NCBI GenBank assembly: GCA_023014485.1
Contig: JAJOZX010003211.1
Coordinates: 324,001 to 388,000, forward strand
Origin: Bathynomus jamesi
Taxonomy: Eukaryota; Arthropoda; Malacostraca; Isopoda; Cirolanidae
Length of the DNA stretch: 64,000 bases
Direction of reading: 5' to 3'
The position numbers and the translations under genes were made by a program. The notes beneath the pieces are model-generated. The model saw only the letters and a program-made list of their open reading frames with translations. It did no database searches and was not told the DNA's origin. Below, piece after piece: positions 9,723 to 22,559 of this stretch (position 1 is the first letter of the stretch; each line of letters begins with the position of its first letter).

Positions 9723-11123
9723 TCATGGATAGCTTGGATGACTGTGTTGAGCACGTTTTGTTACCTCCGGGAAGCTCGGGACATTGCGTATAGCAAACAT
9801 TTGCGAAGCTGAGCATCTCGAGGGTAATTTATGTAAGAGTCTAAAAGACCTGTTGTACAGCAAATTTAGGGTTCTGCCAGAACCTTTTTTATAATTCACC
9901 CACAGTTGCTGACCGTATATATTACTGCAGAAAGTACGAAAGAGTGTGTCTTTAGCTTCACTTGTACAGAAACGAAAGTTCCTTATGGTCATATTCGCTT
10001 TAGCACACAGGCTTCGAGATTGTTTTCTTATATCCGAGTCATCACTCAAGGAGCTGGTAATAGTTTGACCCAAATACTTAAACTCTTGTACTTCCTCAAT
10101 TATTTCACCATTCATTTTAAACCTTATATCAGCTGGCTGATTACAGCTTTTAAGATGAAATTGCATAACTTTAGTTTTTGTAACATTAAAAAGAATATCA
10201 TGTTTCTGCGAATACTCTTCGCAGACTTTTAGTAGCCAATCCAGACCTTTAACAGAGGGACTTATTAACACCATATCATCGGCATAAACTAAGTTATTTA
10301 TCCTTGTGTTATCTATACAACATCCTACTGTTGCCTCATTAAGTGAAGCAATTAATTCGTCAATATACACATTAAACAGCATAGGGGAGCCCCGCAAGAG
10401 GAGCCAAAACACTCGGATACTACATTGCCCCACCTAACAGTGAAAGATTGGTGGGAATACCAAAATTTCAATAAATTTAATATGTACATGGGAACCTTCC
10501 TGTCTTCTAGTTTTGCAAATAAAATATTGTGGTTCACCCTATCATATGCCTTACTTATATCAAGGAAACAGCTATACATGGTTGAATTACTCTCAATGTA
10601 TTTAGATATTGTTTCTTTAAGTACATAGCTACACAGGTCAGTTGAGTGGGACCTTTTAAAGCCAAACTGATTAGATGTCCATAGGAAATCATTTAATCGG
10701 AGGAACGAGTTTTTCTAGTAGTTTCGAGAAGCAGGAAGCGACAGCAATAGTCCTGTAATTATTGCTGGACAGAATGTCTCCGTACTTATTTTTGACCAGG
10801 GGCAAGATATATACCCTCATGAACTCTGCAGGGATATAGCTATGAGCAAGCATGGCTGATAGGAGCAATGATATATGCAGACATACTACGTCATTTGCAT
10901 ATTTTAAGTGCTCATTCGATAAGTCATCTACCCCTGACGTAGAACCAGTCTTTAACTCTTTAATTAACCTCTTTACTTCAGAAAATGATATCAAAATATT
11001 TTCCCTTGTCCCTCCCACAATCGTTTCGCTGCAATCTATCTTAAGATTATCCCTACTCACACTATTAAGAATGTTAGAGTAGTGGTTTTTCCACAGCTTT
11101 GCAATTTCATCCTCCCCCGACAA
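9723..11123 (-). pseudogene. LINE-A2 reverse transcriptase (broken)
   Basis: RT blocks in order on the minus strand: LVKNKYGDILSSNNYRTIAV (about 10800), FLDISKAYDRVNHNILF (about 10550), SPMLFNVYIDELIASLN (about 10350) and NLVYADDMVLISPS (about 10270). The reading shifts near 10390 because of a deletion within the GVRQGSLLSP block, and again near 10640-10700. Otherwise close in sequence to copy 1. Confidence 0.85.
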
Positions 11124-11258
11124 CCCATCGATTGTCGGAGGGAGGACATTTTTTACACCCGTTTGATTCTTAACAAATTTCCAAAATTTGTTATTATCGT
11201 TATTTATGCGAGCTTCACAGGCTTTTGATGCTCGAATAGACTCTTCTTCCTGTTTACA

Positions 11259-12060
11259 TCATCTTATGGCCGCCTTATACTGACCCCTATTTCTACACAT
11301 ATTCATGTATACTGGTCCTAATCTGGGGCTACCATGAAAGCACCACAAATCATAGGCGTCTTTCGATTCCCTCTTCAGGGGGGCAATAAAATCATTCCAT
11401 CCAGGAATAACCTTAGTATGATAGTTGTAAGATTTAATCAAGGGGCTTCCTGCTTCTCTTAACAGGGATATTATCTTACTATAATACCTATCTATGAGTT
11501 TACAGTGAGAATCATTTGAGCAAGGATTATTACAGGCAAGGTGCAAAATTTCTAAATTATTAAAGAGGTGACTTGTTCTGTCTTTGTATTCTATTCTCTG
11601 CTGCATATTTACATTGGACCAATCGACGCGATTATTCTTACCTATTGAGTTCTTGTTAAGTCGTGTTGCGCATAAATTGGTAACGTTAATTAATATTTCT
11701 AATGGTCTATGATCAGAAAGAAGGAAATCATGCAAAATATGAACTCTAACAATTCGATCCTTTAGATTATTACTAGTGAGACAATGATCAATCCACCTGG
11801 TGGTACCACTCATATCGCTAACGTATGTAAAATTACCACTGGCTACCCCTAATACATCTACATCAGTTATGCTTAAATTGGCCGACTCGCACATGTTACC
11901 CAATTCTACAAAGAATTCCGAGTTCACATGTGCGTTAAAGTCCCCCATTATTATACAGTGAGAATATTTGGGGTTATCTGATAATGACTTAATTTTGTAC
12001 AGCAAATCAATGTATTCATCTAGATTACTGCCGTTGTTGTATGGTAAATAGCAGTTTACA
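11259..12060 (-). pseudogene. LINE-A2 endonuclease C-terminal two thirds and linker
   Basis: An open minus-strand frame runs from the truncation at about 12060 to a stop at 11259. It contains CIIMGDFNAHVNSEFF, YVSDMSGTTRWIDHCLTS and FLLSDHRPLEI, the catalytic Asp/Asn, Asp and His motifs of APE endonucleases, then the GWNDFIAPLKRESKDAYD linker. The N-terminal catalytic Glu is lost by truncation. The frame extends upstream to 12170 through non-LINE sequence, which I exclude. Confidence 0.85.
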
Positions 12061-12261
12061 ATATATATATACGAAAATGTGAGCGTGGAAGGAAATACAA
12101 GTGTCGAAGAAAGCGAAATGTAGTTGGTTGGTTGGTAAATAAAACAATAAAAGTTTCGGACAGAAAACAAATGGTAAAATTAAAGCAGTCGAGGTGAAGT
12201 GAAAATCAAACAGTTGAAATGTAACTTGTGTAAGGAAAACAACACTATTCTGTCTGGAACT

Positions 12262-12335
12262 AATACTACTAATACTGCTAATACTAATACTAATAATAAT
12301 AATAACAATAACAATAATAATAACAGTGGTAACAA
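12262..12335. repeat. AAT/AAC/ACT triplet repeat
   Basis: Imperfect trinucleotide array upstream of the LINE-A2 truncation point. Confidence 0.85.
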
Positions 12336-12360
12336 CAGTGGTGATAAAACTCAATGATAC

Positions 12361-12720
12361 TTACGGTAATAAGGACGGGATAACTAAATTAGATTCTAAA
12401 GTGGTACACTGGAGAAATACTGAAATTGTAACTACAAAATAAAGAAGAGATAAAGTAATGTACATAAAGTTCCCCCCCCCTCCCCTCCCCCGCGAGTTTT
12501 CATTCTAAATTGTTGTTTTTCTTCCGAGAAGGTTATGCAACAACCTTGAGGTGTCCAGTCCTTCTTTAAATTTTATCCTGTTTGAATTTATAAATAAAGT
12601 TTATTTTCGTGTTGCGTCTACACATATATAAAAACAACAACTTTTATCGGTACTTTCCTGTTATCCCGGACCCCAGACTTTTTGCCAGATTGCCAAATTT
12701 CATTGCCAATTTTTTTTTTT
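12361..12720. other. Unassigned stretch
   Basis: No open frame or recognised motif. Contains a C-rich tract (12471-12492). Confidence 0.6.
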
Positions 12721-12723
12721 TTT

Positions 12724-12823
12724 AATGTTAAGTAACTAACCAAACCTAACCTAACCAAACCTAACCTAACCTAACCTAACCAGGGGTTGGATTAAGTTAG
12801 GTTAGGTTAGTTACTTAACATAT
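12724..12823. repeat. CCTAA array in an inverted-repeat hairpin
   Basis: aatgttaagtaactaacc followed by seven CCTAA-type units faces ggttagttacttaacat preceded by TTAGG-type units. The whole segment can fold into a hairpin of about 35 bp per arm. The units match the arthropod telomere motif TTAGG, but the array is short and internal. Confidence 0.75.
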
Positions 12824-12974
12824 AAAAAAAAATTTAAATTCTGTACCAATTCATCGATTTGTAGTACCTGGTATTCCATGCATTAAAACCAAGCTCACCC
12901 TCTCGTCTATTGTTAATTTCGCAGCCATCCCCTACCTAAAAATAATAATATATTATAGTCAACACTGAAAATTC

Positions 12975-13009
12975 CTATGATGCGCGACTTTTGCGCCACC
13001 CTGTATATA
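12975..13009. mobile_element. Isolated Tc1/mariner-type TIR end
   Basis: gcgacttttgcgccaccctg resembles the terminus of the element at 1-375 (cttttgcacc...accctg family pattern). No matching opposite end was found upstream, so it is a fragment. Confidence 0.45.
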
Positions 13010-13648
13010 AAACAATTATTACCCCTACTAAGCTAGATTCATTCAGTTAAAATTAAGTCGCAACAGCGTAAAGCCAAGGTTATACGAGCGACGAAGTTGT
13101 AACGATAAATCGCAAAAAATAGGTACTGTTGTTTTCTATGGAGCAAGCTACACGGCAGACAGTCGCTGCGACAATTATTCTCTGTTGCATCCATCCACGT
13201 TGTATTGTTGCAAGTGCGGTTACACGAGCGACTTTCTCACAGTATCACTGCCACGTGGCATTAAAAACAAAGAAATCGCAGCGACTTGTCTCAGCCCATG
13301 TACTAGGGGCACTCAATATATTTTGCCTCATCCTTTTTTCTTAGCTAAATAATAGGCCATGGGGCTGAAATGTTTTTTGGGCCGTAAGTTTGAACTTTCT
13401 GCGCTTCACATAACCGGATTTTTCCAGTTTGAACCTCCCCTCCTTGCATAAAACCGCCTTTAAATAGGGGGTGGTGTTAGTGCCACTTTTTTCAGGTCCC
13501 CCTTTTAAAATATGGAGATGGTCTATCTAAGTACGGAGATATCACTGCATGACCCAGTAGTCCATTCTAACCCCCCTGTACATACCCCTCGAAGTCCACA
13601 CACCCGAAAACTTGCCAGTTTTCTCTCAAATTGGAATTCTAATGGGGA

Positions 13649-14252
13649 TGTTATTTTATTTATTTGTCGGGTTCAAAATCCCAGCTGAGCCGTGAACGGA
13701 CAAATTCTAAAGGGCAAGTTCTACCTAAAGCCCAAGTTAAGCTAAATTAAAACTTACGGATTTGAGATCCTATTAGGTCCTACCTCAGGGTAACCTCAGG
13801 GTTGCTGACTCGATGCGGGCCTACCTTAGACCTTAGTTACATGAATTTTATGTAAACAAAAAAGGGTACTATTTATGGTCTTCTTTCTCAACCTTGCAAC
13901 AACAACGCAACCTGGACTATTGCACGGTGCAACAATCTTGTATCTAAACAACCAAACTGAATTGCAAGAGAGCTCTCTACAAGACCACACCCTGTACGTA
14001 CGATATCCCACAAACGAGTAGAAAGAACGCGCAGCGCCCCAAAATGATGCCAACAGTGTGACCAAACAATGATGCCACAAGAGCTCAAAAATGCTAGCTC
14101 TAAATTAAGTTAATTTTTCACTAACCTTACAATTATGAGATGGATATATATACACCTTAACTTAATATATACAAGCAATGCTGCATCAATCAGCTTAGTC
14201 ATCATATCGCCTTGGGACAACAATGGTTCTTCCTCTTCTAGATTTTCTAACA
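13649..14252 (-). repeat. BEL-a1 3' LTR
   Basis: 604 bp; on the minus strand it begins TGTTAGAAAATCTAGAAGAG and ends ATAAATAAAATAACA. The pol reading frame enters it and stops at 14195-14197. The polypurine tract (complement of 14253-14261) adjoins it. Confidence 0.97.
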
Positions 14253-15690
14253 CTCCCCACCGAAGAGGCATTGTTGTCATTACCTTCTGCAAGGTTAGCC
14301 AAGCCTTCTCCATGAGGCTGTAACTCAAATGTTTCATCTTGACTATCTGTGTTTTTGCTGATTTCTAAAGCATAGAGTTTTTGTATAGGTCTCTTTAACT
14401 TTCCTCCTGAAGTCTTTACCAGTGCAGACCTACTAACTAAATGTCTTTGCCAACAAACAACTCTTCAATTATGCCAAGCTTCCAGCATTGCCTTGGTCTT
14501 TCATCCCCAATCATTACCACGTCTCCCACCTTGATACAATTTGTATTGGAGCCCTTTACCTTGCCTGATGGGTAATAATTGAGTTCTGGCAAGTATTCCA
14601 TCTGCCACCTCTTCCATAACTGATCTTGTAGCTCTTCAAGGTACCTGAACCGTCTGGTTAACTCTCCTTGAGTGCTCTGAATAGGCTGCAAGTCTTCTGG
14701 CACACTGGGGCTTGATTTTAATCGTTTACCACAAAGAAAATGATTTGGTGTCAATGGCTCTGCATCCTGCATACTGTTGTAAACAAAAGTGATAGGCCTA
14801 CTGTTCACCATTGCTTCTACTTCACATAAAACAGTGCAGAATTCTTCTTTGCTCAAATGAGCATTAGCTAAAAGTTTCTTTAATGGACACTTTACACTTC
14901 TCACTAGCCTTTCCCAAAATCCTCCCCACCATGGTGCTCTCTCAACAATAAACTCCCACTGTACCCCTTGGTGTGAAAAGTAGGATTGGAATCCTTCCTC
15001 TTTTAGCAAGGACCAAACTTCTTGGAGTTCCTTTGCAGCCTTTTTGAAGGTTTTTGCATTATCCGATATGATTTTATTTGGGAAACCCCTTCTGTTCACA
15101 AACCTTTTAAAGGCCAAAAGAAATACATCGCTACTTAAGTTGCTTACCAACTCCAAATGGATTGCTCTGGTGGTAGCACAGGTGAAAAGACATATATAAC
15201 CTTTGTTAGACTCCCCTCGCTCATACACATAGACTGGCCCTGCAAAGTCTACTCCCACTACATCAAATGGGGCAGTATAGACACACCGTTCTCTTGGAAG
15301 TGGAGCCACCTTTTCATAATAAGGCTTTGCACTCCAACGCTTGCAAACCACACATTTATGCAAGACCTTTTTCACTACTTTTCTAATTTTGGGAATCCAA
15401 AATTGTTGTATAATCTCTATTATCACTTCTCTAACTCCCGCATGTAACAGCTTATGATGAGTATCCAGGATCAAAAGGCCCACAAAGTGCCCCCCAGAAG
15501 GTAGCAAAATTGGATGTCTTTTCTCCTCTGGAAGCCCAGAAAACTGTAGTCTACCTCCTACTCTCAATAAATCCTGATCCAAAAACACATCCAAACCCTT
15601 GAGCGCAGAATGTGTTGGTAGAACCTGCAATGGATGGCTGGTGAGCAATTCTCTCTCTTCACCAAATTTTTCCTTCTGCATATATACCAC
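14195..15690 (-). pseudogene. BEL-a1 integrase and DUF5641-type tail
   Basis: The HHCC zinc finger is in THHKLLHAGVREVI...HKCVVCKRWSAK. The catalytic residues lie in VVGVDFAGPVYV, NKIISDNAKTFKKA and the WERLVRSVKCPLKK block. The C-terminus has CIKVGDVVMIGDERPRQCW, typical of DUF5641 in BEL/Pao integrases. A frameshift near 14437 precedes the last stretch, which ends with basic RKSRRGRTIVVPRRYDD encoded inside the 3' LTR. Confidence 0.92.
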
Positions 15691-17495
15691 CCAGTATTTC
15701 TGGCTTGCTGAATCTCATTACTGTTCAGAATTCCTTCCCTTCTTGTTTCTCCCTTAATGTTGTTGGTAAATCTATATACCCATGCTGTCACTCTTAACAA
15801 TCTTTTCAGACTGCTAATGTCCTCAGGCCTCAATATGGGGTCCTGCTGCATAACTTGACAACTGTTCACAGCGCATTTTCTCACCTCACTCACCCATGCT
15901 TCTTCAGCCTGGCATTCTCCTACAATGGGCTGATTAGAAGGCCAGTTTTCACTTCCAAGTTTTAGCCACTCTGGCCCATTCCACCACAAACTTGACTGTG
16001 AAAGATCTTTCACTGAAATTCCTCGTGTTGGTAAATCAGCGGGGTTTTGGATGCCTGGACAATGCTTCCATTGCTTGGGATCTGTGTACGCTTGAATTTC
16101 CTCCACCCTATTGGCAACAAATGGTTTCCATTTCCTTGCCTGACTTCTTAACCAGTGCCAAACTATAGTGGAGTCTGTCCAATAATAGCTTGGAATTTCA
16201 TAGAGGGCCAAAGACTTTCGCACTGTAATTGCAAGCCGACTAGCAATAACGGCACCCATCAATTCCAACCTTGGAACCGAAAGCCTTTTCAAAGGTGCTA
16301 CTCTGCTCTTTGCAGCAACCAACCTGCAACTTACTTCCTCTTGCAATGCGCCTCTTATATAAATACAAGTTGCATAGGCTTCCTCACTTGCATCACAAAA
16401 GATGTGCAGCTCCAAATTGTCTGGACTATTGTTCAACTCTCCAAAGTACCATCTTGGGATTTCAATGTCTCCAAGATGTGCCAATTCTTTGAACCAATAT
16501 TTCCACCTTACCACCATATGATCAGATAACTCTTGGTCCCAACCAAGTCCAATTTCCCAGAGGCTCTGAAACCAAATTTTTGACTTTATCACAAATGGAG
16601 CCAGGAATCCAAGAGGATCAAAGACCTTCGAAGCCAAACTAAGAGCTGTACGTTTTGTCCACCTTGTCTCATTCTCAGCCAGCTCTACTAAAGATTTCCC
16701 ATTGAAGGTAAACAAATCATCATCTTGCTGCCAAACGATGCCTAGCACCTTTGCGTCTATTGCCCACAACTCCTTAATACCAGAATCCTCAATACTTTCT
16801 GCTGCATCAGGTACTACAGAGGAATGACTCATAAACTCTTGTAATTGCGAATGATTGGTCTGCCATTTTCTGAGCTCCATGCCAGCCTCCCTCATTATAG
16901 CTCTAGCCTCCATGAATATCTGTTTAGCCATTTCTGTATTATCCACGGAACATAGCAAATCATCAACATAAAAATTTTTCCTTATGTGTTCAATAGTGTT
17001 AGGATAGACTTCAGAATATTTCTTAAAATGGTACTGCATAGTAGCTGCCAACAGAAATGGACTAGAGCTGAGGCCAAACAACACTGACTTCATTCTATAT
17101 GCTTGAACCTTAGGTTCATTTTCCAACAAGTCTTTCGTATCCACCCACAGATACCTTACTGCATCTCTGTCCTCTGGTTTTAACTTTATCCGCAAAAAGG
17201 CTTGCTTCACATCTGCAGTCAATGCTACTCTACCAAACCTGAATCTCAGTAACAAGGAAAATAAATCTGCATTTAAATTTGGCCCAGCATCCAAACAGTC
17301 ATTCAAGGACACACCACCTTTGTCCTTGGCTGAGCCATCAAAAACTACCCTCAGTTTGGTGGTAGTTTTGTCTCGCCGTACCACTGCATGGTATGGCAGA
17401 TAATGTGCCTCCTGGCTCACCAGCTCACCTTGCACCCTTTCAGCATAGCCCTCCCTTACATAACTTAGGATGGCCTCATCGTATTCAATTAACAA
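15564..17495 (-). pseudogene. BEL-a1 reverse transcriptase and RNase H
   Basis: RT motifs: LRVVFDGSAKDKGG, VALTADVKQAFLRI (motif A Asp), SVLFGLSSSPFLLAATM and KNFYVDDLLCSVDN (YVDD catalytic). RNase H: LHIFCDASEEAYATCIYI, RLELMGAVIASRLA and YYWTDSTIVWHWLRS. The order and spacing fit BEL/Pao Pol. It is open across the whole RT-RNase H region and shifts frame near 15690 before integrase. Confidence 0.95.
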
Positions 17496-18760
17496 CTCCT
17501 CATTTTTCTTAGCCTGTACAATGAAGTCTCCAACCTCCGATTAGCTAGCTGAAGGTTTGAACCGGGTTTGCAAGAATCCTTCCATGGTAGGCCAACTTCA
17601 TAGCAACCATCTCTAAACCCAATCCCTTTTTCAAATTGCTCTAAAACATCATTGTTCACTGTACTTGCCTGGTTGTCCTTTATGCCAATAGATTCAAGTT
17701 CCCAAAACGCTTTCAAATGACTTTCCAGACCATGGCTGTTCTCCTCAATCTTAACAAAAAGAGCCTTAACTTCCATTTCATTGCAATAACTACCATGTAG
17801 CATCCAGCCTAGCTTACTTTCAATAGCTACCGGGCCTTGAGATGTACGGACAATATTACCAGTGATGAAGTCCCAATAATAGTCAGCTCCAATCAAAAGA
17901 CTAATATCTTCTGTTCCCTCAAACTTATTATTGCCCAAATTAATTCCTTTAACTTGCAATTCTTGGACACATGCCATATCTAAACAAGTAGTAACTGGAG
18001 CACAAAGTTCCTCAATCTCTACAGCTTGGACCTTGATAGTTGGACTTTGCGGTAACAACCCTTTAACCAGAACTTCTACCTTCTTAAATTTGGTTCGGTT
18101 TTGAACGGAACCCCCAAACCCAGAAATTCTTAAATTTTCCCTCTTAAGTTCTTTAAACTTCAATTTTCTGGAAATTCTGGTCTTAATAAAACTACACTGG
18201 CTACCACTATCAAACAACACTCTTACAGTAGCTTCTCCCTCATTCCCAATTAATAAGGCTACAGTTGTTTGCAATAATCCCCCTTTACTTTTACTCCCTT
18301 GCATAGCAGTGGCATGTGCCACTGATGTCTCTACTTCTGGGGTAGGCCTACTAAGAGTGTTTTCACACAATAATGGCTGATGCCTACCATGACATTTTTT
18401 GCACAAAATTTTAAACTTACAAAACCTTGCTCTATGACCTTTCAAAAAACATTTAAAACATGCTGTGGACTTAGTTACCCTGTCCTTTCTCTCCTCAAAG
18501 GGTAAGGCCTCAGCCACCTCACATTTATATGACTTGTGGTTGCCTTCGCAAAATATGCATTCCTTGATTCCCTTTAATTTATTCTCAGAGGAGGCATGTA
18601 GAGCTGACACTGTACCTGGGCTATTCCTTTTTGTGGAAACTTTGGTGCTGTGCCTGCCTTTATCCCCTTGTTTACCATCCCACTGTGCAAACTCAACTCC
18701 CTCTCGTCTTGCTAATTCTGTGCCTAAAAGACTTAACATCTGCTGAAGGGGGATGTACAC
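17489..18760 (-). pseudogene. BEL-a1 Gag zinc knuckles and protease
   Basis: Zinc-binding Cys/His clusters CIFCEGNHKSYKC, CFKCFLKGHRARFC and CKKCHGRHQPLLC lie in the first 150 residues. The retropepsin active site is RVLFDSGSQCSFIK (DSG) at about residue 200, followed by LLIGADYYWDFI. The frame is lost at an A-run: five A here, six in BEL-a2, near 17493. Confidence 0.9.
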
Positions 18761-19592
18761 ATGTTCTGCAGAGTGTCCCTACTTAATTCAAGCAAAATTG
18801 AGCTAGGCAATTTAGACTCCAGTGTAGGAACCAACATTATACCATACTTTTCCATTCCTACACCCAAGTTGTCCAGGGACCTAGTTCTAATTTCAAATTC
18901 ATCATATAACTGCCGTAACTCCTTGACACTATTAGGATTATTAACAGGAGGTATAGCTAAAAGTGCACGGATGTGGCTTTTAATTAAGATCTCTGGCTTA
19001 CCAAACCGTTTCTTTAATATATCCCAAGCCACATTATAATTAGCCTCTGTTAATGCTAATCCTGCTATAGTCTTTGCTGCTGCTCCCCTTCCAAGAGGGA
19101 CCGCAAATAATTAAACTTCTCCACGGCACTTAACACTTGACTAGAATGAACTGCTGATTGAAAACTGTCTGCCCATCCTTGCCGTTCCTGAATACTCCCA
19201 GAAAATGTTTTGAGTACAAGCCTCGGTAATTGAACTACAGATCTGTTAACCTTAACTTCATTATCAGACCTGGTCTCTAACTGTACTGAGCTACTAAACT
19301 CTTTTGCTCGGAGGCCTACGTTAATTATATCATCAATAATCTCTTCAAAGTAAATTATGTTATTTTCTATTTCATCCTCTTCTATAAGAGCCTCAATTTT
19401 AACATTTACCTCACTTAGAGCAACCTTTTTAGTTTCTAATATGGAAAGCTGCGCAGTCACTAAGCGTAAATCCTCTTGTTCTATGGCAGAATCTATAGTG
19501 GCAATGACCTTTGTAATTAGACCTTTGTAGGCGCTTCTCCTCTTTATAAATTTGTTCAATTCAGATACACGCATCTTCAATGCAAACAACAA
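18733..19592 (-). pseudogene. BEL-a1 gag N-terminal part
   Basis: Frames 19592-19065 and 19032-18733 encode a charged helical segment (LNKFIKRRSAYKGLITKV, VNVKIEALIEEDEIENN), then LPRLVLKTFSGSIQERQGW and the conserved RFGKPEILIKSHIRALL block of BEL/Pao Gag. Gag packages element RNA into particles. A frameshift near 19033-19065 and another near 18760 interrupt it. Confidence 0.85.
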
Positions 19593-19757
19593 TTGGGCTC
19601 AATGCCAAATAAGCTGAATTGGCAGAAATACTTAACCAAACTGATCAAACGCAAATTTTACTTTCAAATAAACTGAATTGCTAGGTGGGGTACTAACCAA
19701 CACCAGTATGGAATACCAAATTTTCCACCCAAGTAACTGGCGCACTGGTCTGCAACC

Positions 19758-20105
19758 TTCGCCTACGAAATAAAACCAAATTAACCAAACTGGTAAATGT
19801 AGGCCAAAAACAACGACAGACAAGTGGCCAAGTTTCGCAATTGGGCAACCAAACTTTCTACCCTGGGACCTTAATTCAATAATAACCCAAAATTAACCAA
19901 ACCGGTAAAATGTAGGCCAAAACGACGACAGACGACTGGCCAAGTTTAGCAATTGGGCGACCAAACTTTTTACCCTGGGACCTTAATTCAATAATAACCC
20001 AAAATTAACCAAACCGGTAAAATGTAGGCCAAAACAACGACAGACGACTGGCCAAGTTTCGCAATTGGGCTACCAAACTTTCTACCCTGGGACCTTAATT
20101 CAATA
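19758..20105 (-). repeat. BEL-a1 leader tandem repeat, three units of about 112 bp
   Basis: Units start at about 19760, 19871 and 19983, each containing ccaaactttctaccctggga and ttaattcaataataaccc. They lie between PBS and gag. BEL-a2 has two units. Confidence 0.9.
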
Positions 20106-20195
20106 ATACTCAACCCGTCTAGGCCTAACTTGGGCTACAATTTGCACAATCAGAACTTTGCCGAAAAATAGTCACTGACTCAGTCTTGGGTAGAA

Positions 20196-20213
20196 TCCGG
20201 TTCTGAAGGACCA
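20196..20213 (-). other. BEL-a1 primer-binding site
   Basis: Directly internal to the 5' LTR; minus strand TGGTCCTTCAGAACCGGA, beginning with the complement of a tRNA CCA end. The tRNA species is not identified. Confidence 0.75.
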
Positions 20214-20821
20214 TGTTATTTTATTTATTTGTCGGGTTCAAAATCCCAGCTGAGGCCGTGAACGGACAAATTCTAAAGGGCAAGTTCTACCTAAAGCCCA
20301 AGTTAAGCTAAATTAAAACTTACGGATTTGAGATCCTATTAGGTCCTACCTCAGGGTAACCTCAGGGTTGCTGACTCGATGCGGGCCTACCTTAGACCTT
20401 AGTTACATGAATTTATGTAAACAAAAAAGGGTACTATTTATGGTCTTCTTTCTCAACCTTGCAACAACAACGCAACCTGAGACTATTGCACACGGTGCAA
20501 CAATCTTGTATCTAAACAACCAAACTGAATTGCAAGAGAGCTCTCTACAAGACCACACACCTGTACGTACGACATCCCACAAACGAGTAGAAAGAACGCG
20601 CAGCGCCCCAAAATGATGCCAACAGTGTGACCAAACAATGATGCCACAAGAGCTCAAAAATGCTAGCTCTAAATTAAGTTAATTTTTCACTACCCTTACA
20701 ATTATGAGATGGATATATATACACCTTAACTTAATATATACAAGCAATGCTGCATCAATCAGCTTAGTCATCATATCGCCTTGGGACAACAATGGTTCTT
20801 CCTCTTCTAGATTTTCTAACA
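20214..20821 (-). repeat. BEL-a1 5' LTR
   Basis: 608 bp, the partner of 13649-14252. Promoter and polyadenylation signals are expected here but not individually resolved. Confidence 0.97.
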
Positions 20822-22559
20822 GGGGATGACAAGTCTGAAAATCAATATGAAAATTATAATGATGAGTTTTACTCTGCAACAAACAATGAGATATACATAG
20901 GAAGCATGTTAGAACACAGTAGAATCTGTATAGAGTTACACTTTCTGTTAGCATTGTTCAATTTGTGAATCATAAGGGTAGCGTTTCACTGCAACTGTAG
21001 GTGTCTTAGTTGTCTTTGCTCAGAAGTGTGTCCATCGCCTGACTGAAATCCTCCAGTGTCACCTCTGCATTGGAAGTGATGTTGCTCAAGTACAGTTTCA
21101 GGTTTACTGCATAGGTTTCGATTGGAAGCTTCCTGTGGTCATTCATGAGATGGAACAGATCACTTGTTTTGGGCAGTGAAAACAACGTGTCGCGAGCGTA
21201 GCGAACCTCCAGGTAAAGACGTGATAACTTGGGGTTGTCATCGATGTCTGATGCTACGTACTCATCAACTGCATCAGCTGATGTAAATGGACCTCCCATG
21301 GTTTTCAGCACCTCAAGGTCCTTGTTTGTCCTGCGATCTACTGTCATATTAGCAATTTCCTTGTCTTGAAGGCCTTGTTTCTTGAGTTCCTTCTGTTTAG
21401 TGTTCCATGCCAACATGATTTCTGGTATTCTGCCTCCTTTTCTAACAATATTGCTATAGTTCCTGAATGACCCTGGCTGCCGTTGGTCAATCAGATCTGT
21501 TGACTTGGCTTTCACTTGGGCTGAAGATGCACTACCAAGCTGTTTGGCACCCCTCCTTGAGAGCTCATAATTCACGAAGCCAACACTGCGCTCTGCAGCC
21601 AGGTTGTGGATTGGTGCTTTCTCTAGCTTTTGAGTGTCCATGTAGGCAAGGGACATCTCTGAAGACTCATCATAGTCTCCAAAGCCAAAAATATCCCCCT
21701 TCTGTTTCTGGAATCCAGCAGCCAACTTGGGGAGGATCATATTCAGGAGCTTGATCACTTGGGGTTGAAATGAGGTGGCTACTTTGACTATGGCCTCACA
21801 GATATCCTGGTAATACTTCGTGTGTTGGAACATGTCCTTGGACACGAACTTGAACGCTGGCTCATCTATATTTAGGAGGTTAGCAGGATCAGTGTCTGTC
21901 AGTTCCTTGTATAGCTCCTGAAATGCAGGAATTATCTTTGAGTACGTTGTTTTTGATGACGTTGTTAGTGACAGGTAAAGCTCAACCAGGTGGAGTCCAA
22001 TGAGGGCACCAGCACAATACATGACCTTCAGAAAGTCCAAGTCCAGGAAGCACCTGACGATGCAGGCTAGCTGGTTGGTGACATGCTCACACTTCTGCAG
22101 GAACGATGCCACATCATCCTGATGGTAGACGCAGATAGCACAGATGAGCGTCAAGCGATTGAAGTGTTCGTCCTTGAGATTGACCGACTTGTTTGGTTTG
22201 GGGGCTATGTGGAGATCAAATTCACTGGACTTGTTCCATGGCTTGTGGTCGAAGTCATGGTTGATCAGCCGGGTCGTGCAGTCAAGGGCTTGCTCAGTGA
22301 CACTCACTGCTGTTGTTGCATTGACCAAGAAGTTTGAATATATCTTGTCCCTTCCCAGCGTGTTCTCTATTTCAGACCACTGCTTCGTGACAACCCTGTT
22401 GAACATCAGTGTTGGGTGTATATTGCAGAACAGATGATCAAGGACATGTTCAGAGTCCAGACTTTCTGCCACCATCTCATCCACATTGATGTTGTGAGCT
22501 GTCTGATCTGTTATGACAAAGTCTATCTTCTCAAAGAGAGTTTTGGCTTCGACACCACT

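Larger units (their letters stand above)
9521..12060 (-). mobile_element. LINE-A copy 2 (5' truncated)
   Basis: Minus-strand LINE very similar to LINE-A1, with a 3' tail of TTTCA units (9521-9541). It retains the endonuclease and RT but ends at about 12060 inside the endonuclease, so ORF1 is missing, as expected of incomplete reverse transcription. It has its own deletion near 10390. It preserves the uninterrupted ctagtgag site that holds the hAT MITE in copy 1. Confidence 0.9.
13649..20821 (-). mobile_element. BEL-a1: full-length BEL/Pao retrotransposon
   Basis: A 7,173-bp element with LTRs at both ends and the identical 5-mer gggga on each side (13644-13648, 20822-20826). It contains PBS, gag, zinc knuckles, protease, RT, RNase H and integrase, but no envelope-like gene. 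It lies in the 3' flank of the TIR-X gene. LTRs differ at only around ten sites, mostly single-base indels. The protein frames contain a few indels, so this copy is not autonomous as read. Confidence 0.97.

Noticed and set aside
12724..12823. A telomere or interstitial telomeric tract.
   Set aside because: Only about seven units, folded as an inverted repeat and embedded among transposons.
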